A stretch of DNA of 64,000 bases from Halopseudomonas xinjiangensis (GTDB lineage: Bacteria; Pseudomonadota; Gammaproteobacteria; Pseudomonadales; Pseudomonadaceae). Under the pieces are notes generated by a model. It had not been told where the DNA came from and ran no database searches. It saw only the letters and a list, made by a program, of their open reading frames with translations. The stretch lies in NCBI GenBank assembly GCA_011050525.1, contig DRFO01000016.1, positions 1 through 64,000 on the forward strand, written 5' to 3'. The position numbers were made by a program, and so were the translations under genes. Below, piece after piece: positions 1 through 9,014 of the stretch (position 1 is its first letter; every line of letters starts with the position of its first letter).

Positions 1-2
1 AA

Positions 3-101
3 CATGGAACGGCAAAATTCAAAAGCCATCGCCAGGTCTTCTGGGCCAGCGAACGTAGCCATGGCGTCGAAGAAGCCAAGCCGGAACGAGTACCGTCATG
101 A
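3..101 (+). CDS. C-terminal tail of an upstream gene (partial)
   Basis: An open frame enters from the left edge and reads 32 codons to a TGA at 99-101. That stop overlaps the ATG of the next gene (ATGA, 4 nt), the usual sign of two translationally coupled genes, which is why I treat this frame as real although only its tail is visible. The peptide is basic, and the fragment is too short to name a family. By context it is probably the operon partner of the membrane protein that follows. Confidence 0.45.
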   Translation, partial: HGTAKFKSHRQVFWASERSHGVEEAKPERVPS

Positions 102-1144
102 ACAATTATTACGCCGAGACGGCTTATCGCCCCGACACCATTCCGAAACATCCAGTCCCTGAAAGGCGCAGTTGGTTGCGACGATTTTCCACCGCACGGT
201 TGCCTTGGGGCGTTACTCAGGATCTCGTGCCAACCAGCATGTTGACATGCACTAGCCCTTCCGATATGCGGGCCATGGAACAATATGAGGCAGAAATAGA
301 GAGCGGCCAACGCAAGGAGCAGGCATACGAAAAATTGGATTATCACCAGATAATCGATCATGAGCGCTACCGGTGTGCGCCCATGTCCAAACGCAGTGCG
401 TTCTGGTTTTATTTGAGGGGAGGGGGGAGGTTTGTATTTTGGGCAATGCTGATGTTATCCCCCCCTAGCTGGCTATTAATCGCAGATGTTAGTCCAGAGG
501 GTTTCTGGAAAGGACTGGTAGGCCTTGTGGTAGAAACCGCTCCCTTATTTCTGGGGCTACCCCTAGCCTGCTGGGCCATCGGCTCCTTCGTCGTCCATAA
601 ACTCCCGAACTGGTTTATGCGCCCCTCCAAGGGGCCACTTTGGGAGCTCAACCGGCGTACCGGGATGGTGACCCTCTTCGATTACGACAATATGGGTAAG
701 TACAAAAGCGAGGGGCTGATTGGCGAGTTCGTCTATCCGTTCCATGAGTTCGACGCTTACGTAGGCAGCGGTCCGACCCGTCAGGGCCATATGTTTTACC
801 AGCTGTATATGGCCCACCGCTACCGCAATCACGTCATTGACCTGGATGTTTTCGTGCCGCGTGATAGCGAACCGGAGCCGCACTATGCCGGCTGGGACTT
901 CGTGCAGAACTATATGGACATCAGCCGTCCGCTGCCGGATATCCCGCTGTTCGAGCCGCACCGCGAGCAGGATCCGGTGACCTCTGAATATGACCGGCAC
1001 AACGGACGCAACCCGCGTTACTGGCGAGACATGGACGACACCACCTGGGAAGCCAAGCTCGCCGAGATGCGGCTACGGGTACATGAAATCAACACGCGTG
1101 AGCGTTTTAACGAAATGGCGGCGTTCGTCGAATATGTTGATTAG
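98..1144 (+). CDS. Conserved hypothetical membrane protein (DUF6708-like, possible type VI secretion accessory)
   Basis: A 348-residue protein with a soluble N-terminal region (1-105), two hydrophobic segments (about 111-129 and 139-167), and a conserved soluble C-terminal half rich in aromatic residues and arginine (WELNRRTGMVTLFDYDN near 182-198, then ISRPLPDIPLFEP and GRNPRYWRDMDD). I recall proteins of this design, often labelled DUF6708, encoded next to type VI secretion lipase-type effectors in Pseudomonas, but no effector or VgrG is in this window, so the role is inference. The start overlaps the stop of the upstream frame by 4 nt. No signal peptide is seen; the topology suggests an inner-membrane protein with both ends cytoplasmic. 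Confidence 0.6.
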   Translation: MNNYYAETAYRPDTIPKHPVPERRSWLRRFSTARLPWGVTQDLVPTSMLTCTSPSDMRAMEQYEAEIESGQRKEQAYEKLDYHQIIDHERYRCAPMSKRSAFWFYLRGGGRFVFWAMLMLSPPSWLLIADVSPEGFWKGLVGLVVETAPLFLGLPLACWAIGSFVVHKLPNWFMRPSKGPLWELNRRTGMVTLFDYDNMGKYKSEGLIGEFVYPFHEFDAYVGSGPTRQGHMFYQLYMAHRYRNHVIDLDVFVPRDSEPEPHYAGWDFVQNYMDISRPLPDIPLFEPHREQDPVTSEYDRHNGRNPRYWRDMDDTTWEAKLAEMRLRVHEINTRERFNEMAAFVEYVD

Positions 1145-1226
1145 AGGTAACGCATGAAGAAAATGAACCGGGCGGTCTAGAAAGTCTGGTTATTGAATAC
1201 GAGCATAAAAAAAGGAGATGGAAGTC

Positions 1227-1511
1227 ATGGCTGATGTAGATTACAGAATGTTTGTTGGTACTTTGATACATGCTTTAGTGGTTATTTGGGTAGCTAGCGA
1301 TCCTCATTACGCTGAGCTGTTTATCTGGATAATTCCCTTCGTCATCCTCAACGTCACCGGAATATTGTTGGTGATTGGAGGACAGGCTCGATTGGGTGCG
1401 ATTGTTTTCATTGTCGGGTGCATCCCCTTCGTACCGGTCGGTTTATTGGGCATTCTGGGTGCAAAAAAACTGATGGATAACCTGAAGCGGGAAAACCGAC
1501 TGGCACGGTAG
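1227..1511 (+). CDS. Small hydrophobic membrane protein of unknown function
   Basis: About 94 residues, dominated by hydrophobic stretches near residues 5-20, 25-45 and 50-75, ending in a short charged tail (KKLMDNLKRENRLAR). An earlier ATG at 1218 directly abuts the AGGAG motif at 1213-1217, so ribosome spacing favours the ATG at 1227 (9 nt). It follows the larger membrane protein by about 80 nt and may belong with it, for example as a small partner or immunity-like protein. That is speculation; I do not recognise the family. A BIME-type repeat begins about 30 nt after its stop. Confidence 0.5.
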   Translation: MADVDYRMFVGTLIHALVVIWVASDPHYAELFIWIIPFVILNVTGILLVIGGQARLGAIVFIVGCIPFVPVGLLGILGAKKLMDNLKRENRLAR

Positions 1512-1540
1512 TGAACGAACCGGCTCTGTTTTTGCCTTTG

Positions 1541-1622
1541 CCTGGGAATGTTGAGCACCAGCTCGATACTGCAGCGTGTCTGGAGAAGTGTGATGTACGA
1601 GCTGGTGCTAGAACTTCCCAGG
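1541..1622. repeat. BIME-type element: two inverted REP palindromes (single copy)
   Basis: An 82-bp element with inverted ends (CCTGGGAA... / ...TTCCCAGG). Each half contains a small palindrome of the form CGAGC-ACCA-GCTCG: GAGCACCAGCTC on the left and GAGCTGGTGCT on the right, separated by about 30 nt. It is the reverse-complement orientation of the four tandem copies at 17741-18253. Two inverted REPs make a bacterial interspersed mosaic element. It lies between the small membrane gene and the truncated permease. Confidence 0.8.
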
Positions 1623-1767
1623 AAAACCAATATCCGGGTGCGAACCTGCCGCTCAATGGGTGGATCCTCTTTTTCTCTCTCGCTATCGTCGCGGGACTAC
1701 TTGCATGTGGCGCTCTGTTGGCACATTAAGCGGACTAACGTCTAACGAAAAAGCAGCGGCTCTACAG

Positions 1768-2343
1768 CTAAAAGGCCAGGCAGATTGGGGTAATCATCAA
1801 ATAGTTCAAAAACAGCTTGTGGGCGGTGGACTGCTTAGCCGGCAGCTTGCGAACCAGCACAGCGTTAAGTGCCAGAGAGGCGGCTGAGCCAAGGGCAGCC
1901 AGGGCCGCCCAACTGACATCTACAGGCCGGAGGATTACCAGTATTCCGGCAAAGCCGCTGATCACCGCGGTCAGGCTCAGAGCGGTCATGCGTTCACCAA
2001 AGAACAGTACCGATAGGATCATCACAAGAATCGGCGCGGCGTAGAACACGGCGTTAGCTGTTGCCAACGGCAGGCTAGCCAGCGCCACGACCATGCACAG
2101 TATGCCAATCAGGTGAATATGCGCGCGGATGAAGTGCAGCCTACCGCCCTCGAAGAAGCGCCGGCTATCCAGTTGGCGCCAGAGCGGCACTAGCAGTGCC
2201 AGGGTGATCACGCAACGCATGAAGGCGAATTGAAAAATCGGTGCACCTTGATCGAGGATCTTGATGAATACATCGGAGACTAGCGCCAGAGCATTGCCGA
2301 TAACCAAAAGCATAATGGCACTGTTGATAGTTTTACCGGACAT
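1768..2343 (-). pseudogene. EamA/DMT-family permease, 3' truncated
   Basis: A 191-residue protein with a full N-terminal EamA (drug/metabolite transporter) half: about six hydrophobic segments, with the family pattern FMRCVITLALLVPLW and ANAVFYAAPILVMILSVLFFGERMTALS around residues 40-125. EamA permeases normally have about 290 residues and ten membrane helices. This one stops at a TAG soon after the second domain begins (KLFLNYLMITPICLAF), and the sequence beyond shows no continuation in any frame. The break lies about 150 nt from a BIME element, so the gene probably lost its 3' end by deletion or rearrangement. It may still be translated but is unlikely to transport. Confidence 0.65.
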
Positions 2344-2401
2344 ACTAGGCTCCGCCGAAGATGTAAATCGTGATGCAGGCGCCGGTTGGCGAACCAGCCA
2401 A

Positions 2402-3733
2402 TCAAACCGGCTGGGGTTCGCCCTTCATTCTGGGAAGCCCGATCACAATAGCTGCCACTGCGACCAGTCCCAGCAGCCAGCAATAGTACACCTGCCCAAC
2501 CAACACCAACGGGGATACGCTGGCCAGCGAGCCCGCCAGGAGAATTTGCGCTCCGTAGGGGATCAATCCTTGTATAACGCAGGAAAAGATGTCGAGCAAA
2601 CTGGCGCTGCGGCGCCGGTCTACGTCATAGTGTTCTGCAAGGTCGCGGGCAACGCTGCCGCTGATGATGATAGCGACTGTGTTGTTGGCTACAAACAGGT
2701 TGGCGACGCTGACCAACACCGCAATGGCGCTTTCGCCGCTGCGACGACCGGCTTTGCCTAGCCGGGTTACCATGCTTTGAATGCTGTGCCGGAGCCACGC
2801 CAGGCCACCTTCGCGTTTCATTATCGCAGACAGGCCGCCGATGAACATCGACAGCACGGTGATTTCGAGCATGCTTTCAAAACCGCGGTAAATGTCGTTG
2901 CCCCACGTTTCGATCGCGTATCCGTCAGTCGCCAGCAGGCCGGTAAGTCCCGATAGAATTATCCCCGTCATGAGTACCGCGAATACGTTCAGCCCACCCA
3001 GCGCCAACGCCAGTACCGCTATGTAAGGCAGCACCAGCAGCACATCGTAATTTGCCACAACCGGTTCGTTGGCGCTGTCGCCCAGCACGATTAGCAGAAG
3101 CACGGTCAGTGCGGCGGCGGGCAGGGCTATCATCAGGTTGAGCTTGAATTTGTCGCGCATGGCAACGCCTTGCGTGCGTGTCGCGGCGATGGTGGTATCC
3201 GAGATGATCGATAGGTTGTCACCGGCCATCGCGCCACCAATTACCGCACCCATCGCCATTGGAATGGAGAGGCCGGTAGCTTCGGCAAAGCCAAGCGCAA
3301 CGGGGGCCAATGCGCCAATGGTGCCCATGGAGGTACCCATTGCGGTCGCGATAAAAGCGCCAATCAGAAAAAGTCCTGGAAGCACCAAGGCAGGGGGAAT
3401 GAAGCTCAGGCCCAGGTTCACGGTAGCGTCAACGCCGCCTATGGCCTCGGTTACAGTGGCGAAGGCGCCAGCCAGCAAGAACACCAGGACCATGGTAATG
3501 AGTTTGCTGTCGCCGATGCCTGCGATGAAGGTGTCCAGGCTAGTGTTCAGCTTGTCGCGAGCGAGGAGCATGGCCAGGACGATCGCCGGCAAAATCGCTA
3601 CGGGTGCTTTGAGCTGATAGAAAGCGAACTCGGTGCCAATCAGCGTGTAATAGAGGCCGCTGCCTAGAAAGATCAGCAGGAAAACCAGCAGCGGCAACAG
3701 GGCGATTGCCCGGGGGAGGGGGCTTTCAGTCAT
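2402..3733 (-). CDS. NhaC-type Na+/H+ antiporter family protein
   Basis: About 443 residues of almost continuous hydrophobic segments, consistent with a polytopic inner-membrane antiporter (NhaC/YqkI class, ion-transporter superfamily). Recognisable are the glycine-rich stretch TAMGTSMGTIGALAPVALGF and the motif GAVIGGAMAGDNLSIISDTT, where charged or polar residues in a discontinuous helix are expected to bind the cation. I chose the ATG at 3733, which has a GGAAG about 5 nt upstream, over one at 3778 with no clear ribosome site. The likely role is sodium export in exchange for protons, fitting a halotolerant organism. The substrate is inferred from the family; some relatives exchange malate/lactate or other amines. 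Confidence 0.75.
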   Translation of the reverse strand: MTESPLPRAIALLPLLVFLLIFLGSGLYYTLIGTEFAFYQLKAPVAILPAIVLAMLLARDKLNTSLDTFIAGIGDSKLITMVLVFLLAGAFATVTEAIGGVDATVNLGLSFIPPALVLPGLFLIGAFIATAMGTSMGTIGALAPVALGFAEATGLSIPMAMGAVIGGAMAGDNLSIISDTTIAATRTQGVAMRDKFKLNLMIALPAAALTVLLLIVLGDSANEPVVANYDVLLVLPYIAVLALALGGLNVFAVLMTGIILSGLTGLLATDGYAIETWGNDIYRGFESMLEITVLSMFIGGLSAIMKREGGLAWLRHSIQSMVTRLGKAGRRSGESAIAVLVSVANLFVANNTVAIIISGSVARDLAEHYDVDRRRSASLLDIFSCVIQGLIPYGAQILLAGSLASVSPLVLVGQVYYCWLLGLVAVAAIVIGLPRMKGEPQPV

Positions 3734-3859
3734 AGGAACTTCCGTAGTCAGGCGCGTCTCAAACGCGAAACGCGCCATTTTACGTCAGGCATATCAGGCT
3801 GTGCGGATTATCGTTATTGCGTCAGGCCAAACTGTAGGCAGTCTCTGCGAGGCCTGTGT

Positions 3860-4411
3860 TTATTTCGCCATTGCGACACTGGTGGTGGTCGGGTAGGGCG
3901 TCATCACGATTTCCACCCGGCGATTCAGGTCTCGGCCGGTCTCGGTACCATTATCAGCACGCGGCTCGTTCTCCCCCATGCTGACCAGCTGCAAACGCTG
4001 GCGGCTGACGCCCCCAAGCATCAGAATGTTGACGACCTGTTGGGCGCGCTCCAGGCTCTGCTGTGCGTTCAGCTCCTTGTCACCCGCGCTGTCGCTATGG
4101 CCGACCACGACAAACTGGCTTCCGCTGTCATTCTTGAGAGCCTTGGCTACTTTGCTGATGGGCACCAGGCCCGAGGGCAGCAACAGGGTGCGCTTGGGAT
4201 GAAAGTTTCCATTGATCGGGATGATGATGCGAATCTGATCGCCATCTCGCTCCAGTTCGAAACCTTCGGCTTCGGCAAGGGCGGTCAGACCGACGATACG
4301 AGGTTCAGCCCATTGGGCAACTGGAACTTGCACAGGTTCTGGAGCCTTGGAAGCGCAGGCTGCGACAGTAAGAATGACGGAGCAAAGGGCGAGGATTTTT
4401 AGAGTTTTCAT
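3860..4411 (-). CDS. OmpA-family peptidoglycan-binding lipoprotein
   Basis: A 183-residue protein starting with a lipoprotein signal peptide (lipobox VAAC, Cys19) and ending in an OmpA/MotB-like domain (about residues 70-172). The domain shows the peptidoglycan-contact pattern VVVGHSDSAGDKELNAQQSLERAQQV, then GENEPRADN and GRDLNRRVEIVM. Such proteins tether the outer membrane to the cell wall. The alanine after the lipobox Cys does not suggest inner-membrane retention, so outer-membrane placement is likely. It is transcribed toward the antiporter gene with an 80-nt gap and is divergent from the next lipoprotein; it probably has its own promoter. Confidence 0.8.
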   Translation of the reverse strand: MKTLKILALCSVILTVAACASKAPEPVQVPVAQWAEPRIVGLTALAEAEGFELERDGDQIRIIIPINGNFHPKRTLLLPSGLVPISKVAKALKNDSGSQFVVVGHSDSAGDKELNAQQSLERAQQVVNILMLGGVSRQRLQLVSMGENEPRADNGTETGRDLNRRVEIVMTPYPTTTSVAMAK

Positions 4412-4563
4412 AATGCGTCCGGATTATCAAAGACCTGGAAGAAAAAGTTGGAGTAGAGTGGCAGCTCAAACTTTGCACAGGTTACCATTCCGAATCGGTT
4501 TTGTGACCGGATGCAAGACGCTATTTTCTATATTAAAGTGCAATTAGCAAGGCAGTTCACATT

Positions 4564-5208
4564 ATGAAACCCAGCTTGAAGCTACTTTCTCCGCTCTTGA
4601 TGGGTATCGCCGTTTCGACGATACCCGGCTGTGCCATGTTGCAAGGGCCAGGCTCTACGTCCGGCGAACGTATTACGGGTTTGCTGGAACACCGTGAAGG
4701 CGAATGGTGGATGGCCCGCTGTGGTGATCCGGACCGAGTCGAGCTGAGACCGACAGAGCGGCTCGAAAGATTGTTCGAGCGGGTTGCGCAGCCGGGTCAG
4801 ACTGCCATTTTCGTGGATATGGAAGCAGACGTTCGCCGGGATGGCACAGTCGAACCATTACAGATACTGCGCATGGAGTCGGCTGGCGAGGGCTGTGCGG
4901 GCCAGCAGCCTGCGACCCAATGGGCGGCTAACGGGCTGCATCATTCATGGAGTCTAGCAATAGCATCCCAGGGGATTCAGTTTACCGGCGAGGAGAGCGA
5001 AGAGGTCGGGCCGGTGTCGATAATCTCCGAACAACTACCGGATGGATCGATGAGTTTTCGTTCCGAGCGCGATGCGACGCTTGAACTATGGCTTTATCCG
5101 CAGGACTGTTTTGACCATTCCGGTGATTTCAAACATTACACTGCTACGTTGGTAGTAAAGGGCAAGCGACTGAGTGGCTGTGCCTATAAAAGCTCGCTTA
5201 CGCTCTAG
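4564..5208 (+). CDS. COG3650-like lipoprotein
   Basis: A 214-residue lipoprotein precursor with a signal peptide and lipobox around IPGC (Cys23). The mature part contains WWMARCGDPD near 48-57 and a cysteine pair near the C-terminus (QDC and SGC), as in the putative periplasmic lipoproteins grouped under COG3650 that I recall in pseudomonads. The function is unknown. It is monocistronic and convergent with the bra operon; a GC-rich inverted repeat between them (5218-5243) may serve as terminator for both. Confidence 0.6.
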   Translation: MKPSLKLLSPLLMGIAVSTIPGCAMLQGPGSTSGERITGLLEHREGEWWMARCGDPDRVELRPTERLERLFERVAQPGQTAIFVDMEADVRRDGTVEPLQILRMESAGEGCAGQQPATQWAANGLHHSWSLAIASQGIQFTGEESEEVGPVSIISEQLPDGSMSFRSERDATLELWLYPQDCFDHSGDFKHYTATLVVKGKRLSGCAYKSSLTL

Positions 5209-5217
5209 GAGCATCGC

Positions 5218-5243
5218 TGAGGCCCGCCGTCCCTGGCGGCCTC
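5218..5243. terminator. GC-rich inverted repeat between convergent genes
   Basis: TGAGGCCCGCC and GGCGGCCTCA can pair around a 6-nt loop with one bulge. It sits between the stop of the COG3650-like lipoprotein and the stop of braG. There is no strong T tract on either strand, so rho-independent activity is uncertain. Confidence 0.4.
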
Positions 5244-5943
5244 AAGCGCCGAGGTAAGCGCTACGGACCTCAGGGCTGGCAAGCAGCGCCTCGCCAGTAT
5301 CCTGCATGACGATGTGCCCATGTTCCATGACGTAGCCCCGGTCGGCCAGTTTCAGCGCCTGATTGGCGTTCTGTTCGACCAGAAACACAGTGACGCCTTG
5401 CCTGCGAAGTTCTTCGATGATTTCGAATATCTGTTGAATGATGATCGGTGCCAGTCCCAGCGAAGGTTCATCCAGTAACAGCAATTTCGGCTTGCTCATC
5501 AAAGCCCGTCCGATGGCGAGCATCTGTTGCTCCCCGCCAGACATGGTACCGGCGCGCTGCTGGTAGCGCTCTTTCAGCCGTGGGAATAGCGCTAGAGTTG
5601 TATCCAACTGACGTTGGAAATCATCCTTTTGAACAAAAAACCCGCCCATGCCGAGATTTTCTTCGACGGTCAGTCGTGAAAAGACGCGCCTGCCCTCCGG
5701 CACGATGGCAATGTCCATCCGCATAATCTCAGCGGTAGTCTTGGTGGTCAGCTCTTCGCCCTGATAACGGATACTCCCGGTAGTCGCTTTGGGGTCGCCA
5801 CAAAGCGTCATGAGCAAGGTGGTTTTGCCGGCGCCGTTGGCACCGATCAAGGTTACGATCTCGCCGCGCTGCACCTCCATATTGATCCCGTGCAGTGCCT
5901 GAATCTTTCCGTAATGGGTCGATACATTGTTGAAATACAACAT
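5242..5943 (-). CDS. braG: Branched-chain amino acid ABC transporter ATP-binding protein BraG/LivF
   Basis: A 233-residue ABC ATPase with Walker A GANGAGKTT (34-42), signature MSGGEQQML, Walker B LLLLDEPSLGL and a switch histidine region (VEQNAN). The length and the YGKIQALHGI opening match LivF/BraG. It pairs with BraF to power uptake of Leu, Ile and Val (and often Ala/Thr in Pseudomonas) through the BraD/BraE channel. It is the last gene of braCDEFG, 9 nt after braF. Confidence 0.93.
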   Translation of the reverse strand: MLYFNNVSTHYGKIQALHGINMEVQRGEIVTLIGANGAGKTTLLMTLCGDPKATTGSIRYQGEELTTKTTAEIMRMDIAIVPEGRRVFSRLTVEENLGMGGFFVQKDDFQRQLDTTLALFPRLKERYQQRAGTMSGGEQQMLAIGRALMSKPKLLLLDEPSLGLAPIIIQQIFEIIEELRRQGVTVFLVEQNANQALKLADRGYVMEHGHIVMQDTGEALLASPEVRSAYLGA

Positions 5944-5952
5944 TGGGTATCC

Positions 5953-6726
5953 TCAGGTTTCGCCCAGGTAGGCCTTGATGACGTCCGGGTTCTGGCGAAC
6001 CTGTTCAGGCGTACCCTGTGCCAGCGGGCAACCCTGGTTGATAACTACGATGTGATCGGAAATGCTCATTACCAGTTTCATGTCATGCTCGATCAGCAGA
6101 ATCGTAAGATCGTGGTTCTGACGCAGCTCGGCAATCAAAACCTTCAGATCTTCGGTCTCGCGCGGGTTGAGGCCAGCGGCCGGTTCATCGAGCATCAACA
6201 GCGATGGCTGGGTGACCATGCAGCGAGCGATTTCCAGGCGCCGTTGTTGCCCGTACGCCAGTGTATTGGCCTTGCGGTTGGCGAATTCCTTCAGGTCGAC
6301 CCGCTCAAGCCAATACGCTGCGCGGTCCATGGCTTCCTTTTCGCTGCGACGGTAGCTCGGCGTCTTGAACAGCCCGGCCAGCATATTGGTGTTCATGCTC
6401 TGATGCTGAGCAATCAACAGGTTCTCAAGGACGGTCATTTCCTTGAACAGGCGGACGTGCTGGAACGTACGGATCATCCCCTTGCGCGCGACCTTGAATC
6501 CAGGCAGGCCTTGGATTTCTTCCCCACGGAAGATGATTTTGCCATCGCTGGGCTTGTAGAACCCGGTCAAGCAATTGAATACGGTGGTCTTTCCAGCCCC
6601 GTTTGGGCCGATCATTGAAACGATCTGCTGCGGGAATACGTTCAGGGCAACGCCGTCGACAGCCAGGAGACCGCCAAAGCGCATAGTCAGCCCCGATACT
6701 TCAAGTAAAGGTGTAGTAGACGTCAC
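5953..6726 (-). CDS. braF: Branched-chain amino acid ABC transporter ATP-binding protein BraF/LivG
   Basis: A 257-residue ABC ATPase with Walker [10 protein letters not shown] (40-48), the LivG-type signature [13 protein letters not shown] instead of the usual LSGGQ, Walker [13 protein letters not shown], and a C-terminal LivG extension ending in KAYLGE. Its start overlaps the braE stop by 4 nt (ATGA), so the two are translationally coupled. It acts on the cytoplasmic face with BraG. Confidence 0.93.
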   Translation of the reverse strand: MTSTTPLLEVSGLTMRFGGLLAVDGVALNVFPQQIVSMIGPNGAGKTTVFNCLTGFYKPSDGKIIFRGEEIQGLPGFKVARKGMIRTFQHVRLFKEMTVLENLLIAQHQSMNTNMLAGLFKTPSYRRSEKEAMDRAAYWLERVDLKEFANRKANTLAYGQQRRLEIARCMVTQPSLLMLDEPAAGLNPRETEDLKVLIAELRQNHDLTILLIEHDMKLVMSISDHIVVINQGCPLAQGTPEQVRQNPDVIKAYLGET

Positions 6727-7982
6727 GTCCTTAACTCCATGTGCGGGCGTTTCATCGGCAACAGACCCTGAGGGCGCCAGATCATCATCAGAACCATCAT
6801 CAAGCCAAACAGCAACATGCGGTACTCATTAAATTCGCGAGCCATTTCGGGCAATACGGTCATGATTATCGCGGCCAGAATGACCCCGACTTGCGAACCC
6901 ATGCCGCCCAGCACAACGATGGCCAGGATGATTGCCGACTCGATAAAGGTGAACGACTCCGGGCTGATGAATCCCTGCCTGGCGGCAAAAAAACAGCCAG
7001 CAAATCCAGCGAACGTGGCGCCTATGGTGAACGCGTTCAGTTTGATTGCAGTCGGGTTGATACCCAGCGAGCGGCAGGCGATTTCGTCTTCTCGCAGGGC
7101 TTCCCACGCGCGGCCAATGGGCATGCGCAGCAGACGATTGATGACAAACAGCGTGATCAGCACCAGTAGCAGTGCGAGCAGGTATAGAAAGATCACCCTG
7201 TGGCTCGAGTCGTAGGAGATACCGACAAAGTCGTGGAACGATTGCATGCCTTCGCTCGCGCGTCGGCTGAATTCCAGGCCGAAAAGGGTCGGCTTGGGAA
7301 TGCCGCCGATACCGTTCGGGCCGTTGGTGAGCCAGGTCATGTTATTCAGCAGGATGCGGATGATCTCACCGAATCCGAGTGTGACGATCGCCAGATAATC
7401 GCCGCGCAGACGCAGCACCGGGAAGCCAAGCAGAAAACCGAACAGGGCAGCCATGCAGCCTGCCGCGATCAGTCCGGTCCAGAAGCCGACGCCGAAATAC
7501 ATGGCCAGCAAGGCATAACTGTACGCGCCGACGGCATAAAAGCCGACGTAACCCAGATCAAGCAAGCCAGCGAGACCGACCACGATGTTCAGACCCAGGC
7601 CGAGCATGATGTAGATCAGGACCAGTGTCGCCAGATCAGTTCCGCCGCGATTGGCCATGAATGGCCAGATCAGGGCTGCGGCAATCAGGAAACACCAGAA
7701 CAGGCGGCGCACGAGCGGCTTTTCTGCCGCATCGGACAATGTGGTCGGCGTCTTAGGCATGCCAGGCAGCGCTTTCCATAAAGCGCTGAGGTGATCGCGG
7801 AATAAATTGAAGAAGAACATGAACGCCGCAGCGGCGGCGATTTTCCAGTAAACGTCAGGGCCGGCTCCGGTGACGGTCAGCCCCGTCCCCAGTTGCTCCA
7901 GCCTCACGCCCATCAACAGGCCGGTCAATACCACCACTACCACGGCGGAAATCACCGCCGGCTTGAGGTTCTGAATCATCAT
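6723..7982 (-). CDS. braE: Branched-chain amino acid ABC transporter permease BraE/LivM
   Basis: A 419-residue polytopic permease. The N-terminal extension (about 1-110, with extra helices) and the core beginning at [38 protein letters not shown] match LivM/BraE. The cytoplasmic loop [20 protein letters not shown] is the family's ATPase-coupling (EAA-like) motif. It forms a heterodimeric channel with BraD. It overlaps braD and braF by 4 nt each. Confidence 0.92.
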   Translation of the reverse strand: MMIQNLKPAVISAVVVVVLTGLLMGVRLEQLGTGLTVTGAGPDVYWKIAAAAAFMFFFNLFRDHLSALWKALPGMPKTPTTLSDAAEKPLVRRLFWCFLIAAALIWPFMANRGGTDLATLVLIYIMLGLGLNIVVGLAGLLDLGYVGFYAVGAYSYALLAMYFGVGFWTGLIAAGCMAALFGFLLGFPVLRLRGDYLAIVTLGFGEIIRILLNNMTWLTNGPNGIGGIPKPTLFGLEFSRRASEGMQSFHDFVGISYDSSHRVIFLYLLALLLVLITLFVINRLLRMPIGRAWEALREDEIACRSLGINPTAIKLNAFTIGATFAGFAGCFFAARQGFISPESFTFIESAIILAIVVLGGMGSQVGVILAAIIMTVLPEMAREFNEYRMLLFGLMMVLMMIWRPQGLLPMKRPHMELRT

Positions 7983-8905
7983 ACTTTTTCCACCTCTGGG
8001 CGGCCGAGGATGCCGCTGGGGCGGAAGAGCAACACCAGGATCAGCAGGCTGAAGGCCACGACGTCCTTGTATTCACTACTGAAATAGCCGGCAGTCATGG
8101 CTTCGGTCACACCTAATAGCAGCCCGCCTAGCACTGCACCCGGGATGCTGCCGATGCCACCAAGCACCGCTGCAGTGAAGGCTTTCAGCCCGGCCATGAA
8201 GCCGATGTAGGGGTTGATCACGCCGTAGTACATACCCAGCAATACGCCAGCGACAGCGGCCAACGCCGCACCTATGACGAAGGTCAGGGCGATGATGCCG
8301 TTAGTATTGATGCCGAGCAGGTTGGTCATCTTCAGGTCTTCAGCGCAGGCGCGACAGGCACGGCCCATGCGTGAACGCGTGATGAACAGCGTGAGCAGCG
8401 TCATGGTGATCAGCGTGACGGCAAAGATGATCATCTGCATATAAGACAAGTTGGCGTTAAATGCATCCTCTGGTCCAATGCTCACACCGCCGGTAATCAG
8501 CGTCGGCATGGCAATGTCACGCGAGCCCTGGGCCAGGCGCACCAGGTTTTGCAGAAAGATTGACATGCCAATGGCGGAGATAAGCGGGATCAGTCGGTTG
8601 CCGCCGCGCAGGGGACGGTAGGCAACGCGTTCAATGCTGTAACCATAAGCGCTGGTGACGATCATGCTGACGATAAACGCACCGATGATCAGCAACGGTA
8701 AAAATTCGATCCCAAACAGGGCAAGAGCAGCGATTGCCGTGAAGGCAATGTAGCTCCCGATCATGTAAACCTCGCCGTGGGCGAAGTTGATCATGCCTAT
8801 GATGCCGTACACCATCGTGTAGCCAATGGCGATCAGGGCATAGGTACTGCCAACGGTCAGGCCGTTGAGCAACTGCTGTATAAAGTAAAAGAGTGACTCT
8901 GGCAT
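7979..8905 (-). CDS. braD: Branched-chain amino acid ABC transporter permease BraD/LivH
   Basis: About 308 residues from the ATG at 8905 (AGGTG upstream); an upstream in-frame start at 8938 is possible but lies toward the terminator hairpin. Family signatures are [41 protein letters not shown] at the N-terminus and the coupling loop [20 protein letters not shown]. It is the partner permease of BraE. A hairpin terminator lies between braC and this gene, so the permease and ATPase genes should be expressed less than the binding protein. Confidence 0.92.
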   Translation of the reverse strand: MPESLFYFIQQLLNGLTVGSTYALIAIGYTMVYGIIGMINFAHGEVYMIGSYIAFTAIAALALFGIEFLPLLIIGAFIVSMIVTSAYGYSIERVAYRPLRGGNRLIPLISAIGMSIFLQNLVRLAQGSRDIAMPTLITGGVSIGPEDAFNANLSYMQMIIFAVTLITMTLLTLFITRSRMGRACRACAEDLKMTNLLGINTNGIIALTFVIGAALAAVAGVLLGMYYGVINPYIGFMAGLKAFTAAVLGGIGSIPGAVLGGLLLGVTEAMTAGYFSSEYKDVVAFSLLILVLLFRPSGILGRPEVEKV

Positions 8906-8960
8906 GGCCACAACACCTGGGAATGACAGGAAGATCAATGCTGGTCAGAACAGACGGGCA

Positions 8961-9003
8961 TTAAAAAAAATCAGGCCCGACGGAACATGTCCGACGGGCC
9001 TGA
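8961..9003 (-). terminator. Rho-independent (partial) terminator between braC and braD
   Basis: On the minus strand a 13-bp stem with one mismatch (CAGGCCCGTCGGA / TCCGTCGGGCCTG type, 8972-9002 on the plus strand) is followed by a run of eight T. It lies just after the braC stop and before braD in the same direction. It probably lets only part of transcription continue into braDEFG, giving excess binding protein. Confidence 0.85.
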
Positions 9004-9014
9004 GGCTTGGTGCA

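Noticed and set aside
1511..1729. 72-codon plus-strand frame with a hydrophobic C-terminus
   Set aside because: It starts on the stop of the small membrane gene (GTG) and most of it translates the BIME. The hydrophobic tail is suggestive, but there is no start signal.
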